A stretch of DNA of 11,906 nucleotides from Dyella_B sp035277725 (GTDB lineage: Bacteria; Pseudomonadota; Gammaproteobacteria; Xanthomonadales; Rhodanobacteraceae), in contig NZ_DATEJY010000017.1 in NCBI RefSeq assembly GCF_035277725.1, forward strand, positions 1 to 11,906. The letters run 5' to 3'. The notes below the pieces were generated by a model. It searched no databases and had not been told where the DNA came from. It was given only the letters and a program-made list of their open reading frames with translations. This document shows, one piece after another, positions 1-6,988 of this stretch. Position 1 is the first letter of the stretch. Each line of letters opens with the position of its first letter. Both the position numbers and the translations under genes were made by a program.

Positions 1-8
1 CGATGGGG

Positions 9-106
9 TGACGTCCAGAAGGCCCGCAGGCTGCGCCGCGCGGCTTGAACAGACGGCCAGTCTGCCCTGCGCCACGCAACACACCCTGCGGGCCTTCTGG
101 ACGTCA
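9..106. repeat. 22-bp inverted repeat with 54-nt loop
   Basis: Positions 9-30 and 85-106 are perfect reverse complements over 22 bases (core GACGTCCAGAAGGCCCGCAG), separated by 54 nt. Inside the loop is a second small dyad, CAGAC at 50-54 and GTCTG at 60-64. It lies about 20 bp beyond the stop codon of the leftward permease. No U-tract follows on either strand, so it is not a typical intrinsic terminator. A dispersed palindromic repeat or the remnant of a small mobile element are both possible. Confidence 0.6.
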
Positions 107-126
107 TGCCGGGTGCATGGAATAGA

Positions 127-807
127 TCAGAGCATCCCTAGATGCTTGCCCGGGACGCCGGGTACAAACACTGACCACTCCCGCGTCGCCGGGCCGCCCT
201 CGCCGCCACCGGGCCGCGCGAGATGCGCCACCATGCCGGCGACACGATAGTGATACCTGTCCATCCAGAATTCGTGGCCAAGCGGATCTTCGCCAGGCCA
301 TAGATGCGCGGCCAAAGCACGCGTTATCCACACGGGCGCGTCCGCCGGAGCAAAATCATTCAACGCACGATAGTCATCCGCTTTAGGCATGTCGCCTGCG
401 ACAAGATCGAGCCCCAACGCCTTGAAGCTGCCGGGGCCGCCGACATAGAAATCCACCACGCCACCTGGCTTTCGGTTGGCTGCGTCCAGATGAATGCCCG
501 CGGTACCCGCGTGTTCGCCGAACGGCACCGCGTTGATCACACTGACCGATTGCACGCCTGGAATCCGACCGAGCGCCGACAGCACGCGTGCGTTGAGATC
601 GACCTCATTGCAGTCATCGCAATCGAGCTTGATCTGCGCAAGCGAGGCTTCATCCACCCCGCTTTGGATGTGCATCTGCCCGAGACGGTTGGCGATGAGA
701 AAACACGCATTGCACAACACGGCGCACGCCAGGGCGATTTCCAGCGCGATAAGCAACGTGGCGAGGCGGTGGCGGCGAAGGGCGGAAAGTATCGGTGCCA
801 TATGCAT
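127..807 (-). CDS. MacB-like ABC transporter permease, C-terminally truncated
   Basis: This is the second gene of a leftward pair. The ATG at 807 has AAGGAG six bases upstream and lies 10 bp after the stop of the preceding permease. The 226-aa product starts with a short cytoplasmic arm, one membrane helix (about residues 14-42) and a periplasmic MacB_PCD-like domain (about 45-210, including VPFGEHAGTAG and the VAGMVAHLARPGGGEG strand). Permeases of this family normally run to about 400 aa, with three more helices forming the FtsX domain and an EIGxRRALGA loop. All of that is missing here. The frame ends soon after the periplasmic domain, in unrelated-looking residues (GKHLGML). The protein is therefore probably non-functional alone, or a degraded gene; a frameshift or insertion near 120-150 would explain it. 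No ATPase gene is in the window. Confidence 0.75.
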   Translation of the reverse strand: MHMAPILSALRRHRLATLLIALEIALACAVLCNACFLIANRLGQMHIQSGVDEASLAQIKLDCDDCNEVDLNARVLSALGRIPGVQSVSVINAVPFGEHAGTAGIHLDAANRKPGGVVDFYVGGPGSFKALGLDLVAGDMPKADDYRALNDFAPADAPVWITRALAAHLWPGEDPLGHEFWMDRYHYRVAGMVAHLARPGGGEGGPATREWSVFVPGVPGKHLGML

Positions 808-817
808 GATCCGCTCC

Positions 818-2140
818 TTATAGCGTCTTCAGCTGCAGGGCCGGCGCCACGCGGCTGGCTCGGAACGCCGGCAGCAATCCGGCGAGCAGCGTTGCCGCAA
901 TCGCCGCGGCGAACGTCAGCATGAACATGGAGAAATCCAGGTGCACCAGATCCGCATACACCGTCGGTTGCCGGCGCACGATCCATAAGCCCAGCAAGGT
1001 CAATAGCCATCCACCCAAACCACCCACCAGACCGACGACGGAGGCCTCCACCAGGCATTGCATGAAGACGGCTGCGCGCGTCGCGCCGAGCGCCCGCCGC
1101 ACGCCGATTTCGCCGCCGCGATGCAGGAACTTGGCCAACAACAATCCCACCGTGTTGAACAGGCAGATGACCAGAAACGCGAACGCCAGCCATGTCTGCA
1201 AGCGCACGTCGCTCGGCACCACGTGGTTGAAATCCAGCCACGCCATCAGGCTTCGCATGCGGGTATTGCCGGCATGATTGAAACGTCCAAGCGCCATTTG
1301 CTGGGCGGCGTAGTCAGCCACAAAGCGCCGATACGCAGCTACTTTGGATGCGTCATTCAATTGCACCCATAGACTCACCCATAAACATGGGAAATTCTGC
1401 TGGTTGCCAGTCAGATCAGGAGTGCGCCAGCATGTGAATTGCTCGAAATGATTGCGATTGATGTCTTGCCCGGTGGAGAACGGGATCATGATGTCTTCGG
1501 GCTTCACGTAGAAGTCCGCCGTATCGCCTTCCGAAAAGCGCCCGCCGGCCACGTCATAAAACAGCGGCGAGGGGCGCCACGGCTTGAGCACGCCCACGAT
1601 GCGCAGATCGCTGTCGCGTACGCGCAACGTGCGGCCGACACTGTTGGCGCCGCCGAAAAGTTTCCGGTTCAAGTCATCGGAAATCACCACCACCCTCGTC
1701 CGGCGCTCGTCATCCGCGGCACCCCACGCTTGCCCGTATAGGAACGGAACGTCGAACATCGGGAAGAAATCTGCCGTCGTCGCCAGCAGCCGTAGTTTCA
1801 GCGCCGGGATATCCGCATCGGGGGCCTTGACGCGAATGTCGCCTTTGGCAATGAGCGCCTGCCGATCCGCACGCTTGGCCGACCAGAGATCGATGGCGGA
1901 ATGAAAATCCATGACGTCGCGAGGCTCATGGTCATCGCCATCGTTGGGATCGGGATCCACCTGCGGATAGAAGATGTGTGCACTGCGCCCAGGCAGCGGA
2001 TCGCCGGAAAGAATGTGCATCACCGTAAGCGTGGTCATGCTCGCGCCGATACCCACCGCGATCGCCAGCACCATCAAGCCCGTGAGAACCCGGTTGCGCT
2101 TCAGGCTTTGAAGCGCCAATAACAGGTAATAACCGAACAT
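818..2140 (-). CDS. MacB/FtsX-family ABC transporter permease
   Basis: This 440-aa inner-membrane protein has the full MacB-type layout. A first helix lies at about residues 17-40 (TGLMVLAIAVGIGASMTTL), followed by a large periplasmic MacB_PCD-like domain (about 41-312). Three further helices at about 314-339, 357-388 and 401-426 form the FtsX domain. The conserved cytoplasmic loop EIGVRRALGATR lies at about 344-355 and the end reads FRASRVAPALQLKTL. The start at 2140 is chosen because AAGGAGAG precedes it and the first helix begins properly there; the open frame extends further upstream without family-like sequence. MacB-type permeases couple to a separate or fused ATPase to move substrates or transmit force across the periplasm, usually with an adaptor. 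Neither partner is present here. It precedes the truncated permease by 10 bp and is probably co-transcribed from a sigma-54-type promoter at 2211-2226. Confidence 0.88.
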   Translation of the reverse strand: MFGYYLLLALQSLKRNRVLTGLMVLAIAVGIGASMTTLTVMHILSGDPLPGRSAHIFYPQVDPDPNDGDDHEPRDVMDFHSAIDLWSAKRADRQALIAKGDIRVKAPDADIPALKLRLLATTADFFPMFDVPFLYGQAWGAADDERRTRVVVISDDLNRKLFGGANSVGRTLRVRDSDLRIVGVLKPWRPSPLFYDVAGGRFSEGDTADFYVKPEDIMIPFSTGQDINRNHFEQFTCWRTPDLTGNQQNFPCLWVSLWVQLNDASKVAAYRRFVADYAAQQMALGRFNHAGNTRMRSLMAWLDFNHVVPSDVRLQTWLAFAFLVICLFNTVGLLLAKFLHRGGEIGVRRALGATRAAVFMQCLVEASVVGLVGGLGGWLLTLLGLWIVRRQPTVYADLVHLDFSMFMLTFAAAIAATLLAGLLPAFRASRVAPALQLKTL

Positions 2141-2210
2141 CCCTCTCCTTCCTCCGCTTGATCGATGCGTGCGCGTGGGGCGTTGACGCCATGGGCTGGC
2201 GACAGGAAGC

Positions 2211-2226
2211 AGCAAACTGCATGCCA
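2211..2226 (-). promoter_or_regulatory. sigma-54 (-24/-12) promoter candidate for the permease pair
   Basis: On the reverse strand the sequence TGGCATGCAGTTTGCT matches the sigma-54 consensus TGGCACGnnnnTTGCW. The essential GG and GC are present and exactly 10 bases apart; the mismatches are T for C after TGGCA, and C at the purine position. Transcription would start near 2199, giving a leader of roughly 60 nt before the ATG at 2140. The match was found by eye and has not been tested against a matrix. Confidence 0.5.
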
Positions 2227-2291
2227 TGCAAAAGGAGACCAAAAAAGGCATACGCATCAAGGCCATGTATATGACGTTGCGGTCAGGTGAG

Positions 2292-2303
2292 TGTCCGCGG
2301 ACA
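2292..2303. promoter_or_regulatory. Palindrome TGTCCGCGGACA, possible enhancer-binding site
   Basis: This is a perfect 12-bp palindrome followed by two further direct CGGACA copies at 2310-2315 and 2318-2323. It lies about 100 bp upstream of the start site predicted from the -24/-12 motif at 2211-2226. That is the usual distance for a bacterial enhancer-binding protein site at a sigma-54 promoter. The regulator is not in the window, so its role is inferred from position and symmetry. Confidence 0.4.
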
Positions 2304-2380
2304 TTCGGGCGGACAGACGGACAAGACTCGTCCAATGTTTGATAGTCGCCATCCATGCGAATCGGCAGCATCGAATATGC

Positions 2381-2396
2381 TGGCAATAATGTTGAT
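2381..2396 (+). promoter_or_regulatory. Degenerate -24/-12-like motif facing the M61 gene
   Basis: TGGCAATAATGTTGAT has TGGCA and TTG at sigma-54 spacing, but carries GA where the -12 element needs GC. It lies about as far to the right of the 2292-2303 palindrome as the permease promoter lies to the left. That symmetry suggests a shared divergent control region, but the damaged -12 element makes this a weak call. No better sigma-70 promoter stood out upstream of the M61 gene. Confidence 0.2.
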
Positions 2397-2516
2397 TTGC
2401 CATGCCTTCAGCGAAAGGGCTCGCAATGCCCCGCATAGAACGTTAGTGCAATGCGCCGAAAGGGATATATTGTCCCGCCTCTGCACACCGTCCAAATAAC
2501 AAAAGAGACGCGAAAA

Positions 2517-4493
2517 ATGGACACGGCTTCAAAACCCATCCTCCAAATCCGTAACGTTTTCAAACTTAAACATGCCCCGCTATTACGCCTTGGATTGATG
2601 GCTTTAATAACCATCTCGGCAACAAAAACAGGCGCGGCGCAAGTGGGAGTAGGCCCCATGGCCACACCGCCACCGCCCGCTTTGCCCATCCCGCAAGACA
2701 AGCCCTTCAAAGACGCCATCGCATTGGCGGTCAATGCCACCGATACCGACCATCAGATTTTTTCGGTACACGAAACCATTCCCGTTCAAAAAGCCGGTGA
2801 CACCGTGTTGCTCTACCCGGAATGGGAAACGGCAAGCCACGCGCCGACCGCCGGCGCCGCCGAGCTGGCCGGTTTGCTGGTACAGGTCGACGGAGTACGT
2901 GCGCAGTGGATGCGGGACCCGGTGGATATGCATGCCTTCCACATCAACGTACCGAACGGAGCCAGATCGATAGCACTGGATTTCCAGTTTCTCGCGCCCG
3001 CCAAGAGCCACCTGTTGCGGCCGACAATGATCAATGTGCCCTGGCAGCGTGTCTTGCTCTATCCAGCCGGCTGGTACGTGCGGGATATCCCGGTGACCGC
3101 TACGCTGACGTTGCCGCGCGGACTCATCGCTTTCACTGCGCTTGCCTTCCGGGACGTCGACGGCGACACGCTCAGGTTCGATACGGTAACGCTTGAGCAA
3201 TTGGTTGACGCCCCGTTTTATGCCGGCAGATATACGCGTCAGGTCATGCTCAACGAAAACACTGCCAGACCGGCGCGGTTGGATCTATTGGCCGACGCAC
3301 CGAAAGACCTCGCCATGACCCCGGATGAAATCGCGCACATGAGAGCGCTTATTTCTCAGGGTCTGACGATATTCGGCACGCCGCCGTATCGCCATTACGA
3401 CACCATCGTTACCTTGAGCGACGTGCTGTCGCCCGATGGTGGTGGTGGCGGTATCGAACACCTGGAGGAAGGCGAAAACAATCTTCCCGCCGCGTACTTC
3501 AGCAACCCGGCGCAACAGCTCAACAATCTCGACCTGATCGCTCACGAATTTGTCCACGCATGGAACGGTCGATGGCGCCAACCCGCGGATTTATGGTCGC
3601 CTACTTTCAATCAGCCTGTGATGGGCTCGCTGCTGTGGGTGTATGAAGGCCAGACCGAATTTTGGGGTCGCGTGCTGGCCGCCCGATCAGGCTTGCGCGA
3701 TCGCCAGCAAACCTTGGACAAGCTGGCGCTGGACGCCAGTATCGTTGCCGATCGCGACGGCCGAAGCTGGAAAAATCTGCAGGACAGCACCAACGACGCC
3801 ATCTATATGGCCGGGCATCACGTGGCATGGCGCGATTGGCAACGCCGGGAAGACTACTATCCCGAAGGCGTATTGCTTTGGCTGGATGTCGATGCGCGAC
3901 TGCGTGAGCTGAGCCATGGCAAACGAGGTTTGGATGATTTCGCGCAGCTCTTTTTCAACGTCGACAAAAATCAAACACGCACCTATACCTTCCAGGATGT
4001 CTGCAATGCATTGAACGCGATCGTTCCCGATGATTGGGCAGGTTTCCTCAATCGGCATCTCAGCAGCCATCAAGCCAGTGATGCGATTGCCGGGCTTGCC
4101 CGCGCAGGATGGAAACTCACGTACAGCGACGTTCCCACCGAAACCTTCCTTCAGGATGAAAAGGAAGCCGGTGTCATCAATCTCGACGATTCGATTGGCT
4201 TGCAGGTGGATACGGATGGCGAAGTGCAATCCGTTCGATGGAACGGGCCAGCGTTCCGCGCAGGCTTGTCACCTGGCTCGCGCGTGATCGACGTGAATGG
4301 GCAACCCTTCTCCGTAACGGCATTTACAAACGCTGTCCAGACGTCCGCAATAAAACCCTTGCAGCTGCGCGTCAGTATCAATGGCGAGAAGCGTGATGCC
4401 GTGATCGACTATCAAGGTCCATTGCGCTATCCGCATCTAGAGCGCATCGCAGGTACGCCTGATCGGCTCTCCGCCTTGCTCGGTCCGCGATAA
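2517..4493 (+). CDS. M61-family metallopeptidase with C-terminal PDZ domain, exported
   Basis: The 658-aa product resembles glycyl aminopeptidase-type (M61) zinc peptidases. An N-terminal signal-like segment (hydrophobic LLRLGLMALITISA, possible cut after TGAAQ) precedes a beta-rich M61 N-terminal domain (about 70-240). The catalytic region shows GGGGGIEH at 308-315, the zinc-binding HEFVHAWN with H343, E344 and H347, and VYEGQTEFW with E377 as the likely third ligand. A PDZ domain follows at about 555-635 (SIGLQVDTDGEVQSV, then AGLSPGSRVIDVNGQ). The protein is therefore expected to act in the periplasm on peptides or misfolded proteins. The ATG at 2517 is preferred because it leads directly into the signal sequence, although its ribosome site (GAGA) is weak. 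An in-frame ATG at 2451 would add 22 residues with no family support. It is transcribed divergently from the permeases and lies 157 bp before the BlaI gene. Confidence 0.88.
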   Translation: MDTASKPILQIRNVFKLKHAPLLRLGLMALITISATKTGAAQVGVGPMATPPPPALPIPQDKPFKDAIALAVNATDTDHQIFSVHETIPVQKAGDTVLLYPEWETASHAPTAGAAELAGLLVQVDGVRAQWMRDPVDMHAFHINVPNGARSIALDFQFLAPAKSHLLRPTMINVPWQRVLLYPAGWYVRDIPVTATLTLPRGLIAFTALAFRDVDGDTLRFDTVTLEQLVDAPFYAGRYTRQVMLNENTARPARLDLLADAPKDLAMTPDEIAHMRALISQGLTIFGTPPYRHYDTIVTLSDVLSPDGGGGGIEHLEEGENNLPAAYFSNPAQQLNNLDLIAHEFVHAWNGRWRQPADLWSPTFNQPVMGSLLWVYEGQTEFWGRVLAARSGLRDRQQTLDKLALDASIVADRDGRSWKNLQDSTNDAIYMAGHHVAWRDWQRREDYYPEGVLLWLDVDARLRELSHGKRGLDDFAQLFFNVDKNQTRTYTFQDVCNALNAIVPDDWAGFLNRHLSSHQASDAIAGLARAGWKLTYSDVPTETFLQDEKEAGVINLDDSIGLQVDTDGEVQSVRWNGPAFRAGLSPGSRVIDVNGQPFSVTAFTNAVQTSAIKPLQLRVSINGEKRDAVIDYQGPLRYPHLERIAGTPDRLSALLGPR

Positions 4494-4498
4494 CGTGG

Positions 4499-4518
4499 GT
4501 CGAGTCGGGTCGAGTCGG
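4499..4518 (+). repeat. 10-bp tandem direct repeat (2 copies)
   Basis: GTCGAGTCGG occurs twice head to tail just after the M61 stop codon. No stem-loop terminator is evident here. It may simply be replication slippage. Confidence 0.5.
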
Positions 4519-4575
4519 TTCCGCGCGAGCATTCGCCGCTACCGCGCTTATTCACAAAGCCAAGGTTCCGGGCAA

Positions 4576-4593
4576 CTACTAAATACCTAGTTG
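4576..4593. promoter_or_regulatory. BlaI-type operator O1
   Basis: CTACTAAATACCTAGTTG is identical at 14 of 18 positions to the operator at 4619-4636, and CAACTA/TAGTTG form a dyad across it. Its right end overlaps the -35 box at 4591-4596, so a bound repressor would block RNA polymerase. Its centre is 43 bp, close to four helical turns, from the second operator. Confidence 0.6.
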
Positions 4594-4618
4594 ACAGCGG
4601 ACAGGATCGGCCTAGAAT
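4591..4618 (+). promoter_or_regulatory. Sigma-70 promoter of the blaI-blaR1-like operon
   Basis: A consensus -35 TTGACA (4591-4596) and a -10 TAGAAT (4613-4618) are separated by 16 bp. Transcription would start near 4624-4626, about 25 nt before the ATG at 4651. Operators overlap the -35 box and abut the -10 box, as expected for autorepression by a BlaI/MecI-type protein. Confidence 0.75.
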
Positions 4619-4639
4619 CTACTAAGCTCCTAGTAGATT
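4616..4639. promoter_or_regulatory. BlaI-type operator O2
   Basis: A perfect 9-bp inverted repeat (AATCTACTA / TAGTAGATT) with a 6-nt spacer overlaps the end of the -10 box and the expected transcription start. The ACTA...TAGT symmetry resembles BlaI/MecI/CopY operators, which are dyads recognised by a winged-helix dimer. It is the better of the two operator copies. Confidence 0.7.
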
Positions 4640-4650
4640 GGTGCCCTTCC

Positions 4651-5025
4651 ATGAAGATTTCGCTTACCGACCGCGAAGCCGATGTCATGCAGGTGTTGTG
4701 GGATTACGGTCCCTCCATCGTCTCCGAAGTACGCGAGCGCCTGAGCGATCCGCTCGCCTATACCACCGTACTGACCGTACTGCGCACGCTGGAAGCGAAA
4801 GGCTATGTCGGGCATGACGAAGAAGGCCGTGGGCATCGTTATTTCGCCAGCGTGAAGCAGCAGGCCGCACGTAAAAGCGCCCTGCAGCACCTGACCGACA
4901 AACTATTCAAGGGCTCGGCAGAGCTGCTCTTTTCGCATCTGGTGTCCGACCAGAAATTGACGCCGGAGCAGATCAAGCGCATGCGGCAACTACTGGCGAA
5001 TCCATCCGGCAAGGACAAGCCGTGA
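4651..5025 (+). CDS. blaI: BlaI/MecI/CopY-family winged-helix repressor
   Basis: The 124-aa protein has the normal length for the family. Residues 1-70 form the winged-helix domain: LTDREADVMQVLWDYGPSIVSEV, then TTVLTVLRTLEAKGYV as the recognition helix region, then EGRGHRYFASV as the wing. The C-terminal part (about 75-124) is the helical dimerisation segment, which in relatives is cleaved on induction. The ATG at 4651 is chosen because family homology begins there and the upstream in-frame TTG at 4591 is the -35 box. The ribosome site is poor. It overlaps the next gene by one base (TGATG), the usual BlaI-BlaR1 coupling. It most likely represses its own operon through the operators at 4576-4593 and 4616-4639. 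The symbol is family-level; the true inducer and regulon are unknown. Confidence 0.88.
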   Translation: MKISLTDREADVMQVLWDYGPSIVSEVRERLSDPLAYTTVLTVLRTLEAKGYVGHDEEGRGHRYFASVKQQAARKSALQHLTDKLFKGSAELLFSHLVSDQKLTPEQIKRMRQLLANPSGKDKP

Positions 5026-6572
5026 TGTTGGCCATAATCAGCTATGTAGTGATCGTCGGCGTCTTGCTGAGCATCGCTGCGCTGGTGGCCGAATACGCCG
5101 CAAAACAGCGTGGCACATCGCGGCGATGGATCTGGATAACCACGATTATCGCCTCGCTGCTGCTGCCGCTGATCATTCCCAATGTCACGGTGCACATGCC
5201 TGATCTGATCAAACCGGCGACCAGCGATAAACCGGTTGCGCTGCGCGATATGACGTCGGTACACGTGCCTTTGGCGATGCTTGACCTTGGCATGCCGGAT
5301 ACCGCCGCAAAGGCCCATTGGCTCGACGTTCTTTTTCACCGTCTGTGGCTGGCAATCTCCCTCGCCGTGCTGGCGGGATTAACGCTTAGCGGTTGCCTGC
5401 TCTATTGGCGCAAGCGTCGCTGGATGCAGGGCTTCCTTTGCGGCACGCCTTTGCTGATCGCGCCGGATGTCGGGCCCGCCGTGGTCGGCTTGCTGCACCC
5501 ACGCATCGTCGTACCGGCCTGGCTGCTGGACGAATCGGCCGAGCGCCAACAATTCGTGCTCGCCCATGAGCAGTCCCATCTGGATGCACGCGATCCGCAG
5601 ATGCTCACTGTCGCGCTGTGCCTGTTGGTGGTCATGCCTTGGAACCTGCCGCTGTGGTGGCAATTTCATCGGCTGCGCCGCGCCATCGAAGTGGATTGCG
5701 ATGCGCGCGTTCTGCGTGCTGGCCGAGATATGGCGGAGTACTGCGAAACCCTGATTCAAGTCGGCCAGAACCAATCCCGTTACATCGGCGCCGTGGCTGC
5801 CATGTCGGAGTCCGGATCATTTCTCGAACAGAGGATCAAAATCATGTTGCTGAAACCAAGGAAATGGGCGCGCCTGTCGGCGCTTGCCATGATGGGTGTA
5901 TCGATAGCTATGGCGGCATTTGCCGCACAGGTGACGCCGCCGGGTGCGGGCGATGTGCCCGTGAAGCACGAGGCGAGCGTGAGCCCGGCCGTGTTGGCCA
6001 AGTATGTCGGCATCTATCAATTCGGCCCGTATGCAGTGATGACGGTGAAGCTGGATGGATCGCAGCTTGAGGCCCAGCTCACCGGGCAACCGTTCTTTCC
6101 GATCTATCCGAGCAGCGATACGGCGTTCTTCTACAAAGTTGTCGATGCACATATGGATTTCGTGGTGACTGCGCAAGGACAGGTCGCCAGCATGGAGTTC
6201 TATCAGAACGGGCACCACGTCAGCGCAGCACGCATCGACGCCGCTACCGCGCAGCGCCTCCAGAGCACACTGGAAAAAAGGGTGAGCGCCCAGCAGCCCT
6301 ATCCAGACAGCGAACAGATTTTGCAGATATTGCTCTCTGGAAATGCAGGCTCGCCACGCCTGAGCCCTGAATTGGCTCAGGCCATGCGTGCGCAGCGTTC
6401 AGCGACCGAAGCCACCTTGGGCAAGCTTGGCCCGATTACATCGCATGAGTTCGTTGGAGTTAATCCCCAGGGATGGGACAAATACCTTGTTCGCCATGAA
6501 AATGGCACAGAAGACGTGAGCTTTGTGCTTGACTCCCGCGGCATCATCGTGGGTGCGCTCCGTCACGAGTAA
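5025..6572 (+). CDS. M56-family BlaR1/MecR1-like membrane metalloprotease with atypical sensor
   Basis: The 515-aa protein has the M56 layout. Helices lie at about residues 1-22, 34-52, 105-128 and 191-212, with a further one at about 283-304. The zinc motif HEQSH is at 181-185 and the IEVDCDARVL segment at about 221-230 supplies the further acidic residues. In BlaR1 and MecR1 the protease inactivates the partner repressor after a periplasmic signal. The ATG at 5025 overlaps the repressor stop and has AAGGA nine bases upstream; a GTG at 5022 is possible. Beyond the last helix there is no penicillin-binding domain and no STxK motif. Instead there is a DUF3471-like beta domain (about 318-420, starting at VLAKYVGIYQF) and a small C-terminal module (about 460-515, with FVGVNPQGWDKYLV). 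Similar modules follow serine hydrolases in related bacteria. A signal other than beta-lactams is therefore likely. Confidence 0.85.
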   Translation: MLAIISYVVIVGVLLSIAALVAEYAAKQRGTSRRWIWITTIIASLLLPLIIPNVTVHMPDLIKPATSDKPVALRDMTSVHVPLAMLDLGMPDTAAKAHWLDVLFHRLWLAISLAVLAGLTLSGCLLYWRKRRWMQGFLCGTPLLIAPDVGPAVVGLLHPRIVVPAWLLDESAERQQFVLAHEQSHLDARDPQMLTVALCLLVVMPWNLPLWWQFHRLRRAIEVDCDARVLRAGRDMAEYCETLIQVGQNQSRYIGAVAAMSESGSFLEQRIKIMLLKPRKWARLSALAMMGVSIAMAAFAAQVTPPGAGDVPVKHEASVSPAVLAKYVGIYQFGPYAVMTVKLDGSQLEAQLTGQPFFPIYPSSDTAFFYKVVDAHMDFVVTAQGQVASMEFYQNGHHVSAARIDAATAQRLQSTLEKRVSAQQPYPDSEQILQILLSGNAGSPRLSPELAQAMRAQRSATEATLGKLGPITSHEFVGVNPQGWDKYLVRHENGTEDVSFVLDSRGIIVGALRHE

Positions 6573-6988
6573 GCAAGCGATAGGTTTGCGGGCAGGCAGG
6601 AAGTCGCGCTGCTACACCAAGCGGGCTTTCAGTCGATTGAATTGTTCTTCGCAGCCTTCACGCTCAAGGGATGGGTTGCTTACGCGCCTTCATGACGGTC
6701 GCTGCACGCATCTAAATAGAAACCGCACAACACATCGACGAGTCATCTGCGATGCCGGTTGCGAATGAATACCACCGACGGGCGCTCGATTACCCCGTCC
6801 GCGCAGGTCACCGAATCTTTTGCCGCTGCAAATAACATGAGCGCCAACGAGGTGCCAGGAGTTCACGGATCACATGCGGTTGCGAGCCTAGAATGCATCG
6901 TCCGACGTTGCGTCAGGTGTCGCGGGGGACGGTGCGTCGGTCATCCGCGTTTGTGACATGGCGGCCGCAATGGCCGAAGGAGAGTGTC
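6573..6988. other. Intergenic region without a convincing gene
   Basis: This 416-bp stretch has only short open frames, none with a good ribosome site or recognisable product. GCCTAGAAT at 6886-6894 matches the -10 region of the BlaI promoter and could serve the downstream gene, but no good -35 box is placed before it. No strong terminator hairpin follows the M56 gene. A NotI-type GCGGCCGC palindrome occurs at 6961-6968, just before the ribosome site of the next gene. Confidence 0.4.

Noticed and set aside
304..924. 206-codon forward open frame opposite the permeases
   Set aside because: It spans the junction of two clear reverse-strand permeases, its composition is arginine/histidine-rich, and no ribosome site or domain is visible.
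2223..2241. Second sigma-54-like match on the reverse strand (TTGGTCTCCTTTTGCA)
   Set aside because: The GG and GC are only 9 bases apart instead of 10, and the neighbouring match at 2211-2226 is better.
2451..2516. Earlier in-frame ATG for the M61 peptidase
   Set aside because: It adds 22 residues unlike a signal peptide, has no ribosome site, and the ATG at 2517 leads straight into the hydrophobic export segment.
3687..4229. 180-codon reverse open frame inside the M61 gene
   Set aside because: It is a mirror of the coding strand across the conserved peptidase region, without a ribosome site or domain.
4591..4650. TTG start extending the BlaI protein by 20 residues
   Set aside because: The TTG is part of the TTGACA -35 box, and the extension covers the promoter and both operators.
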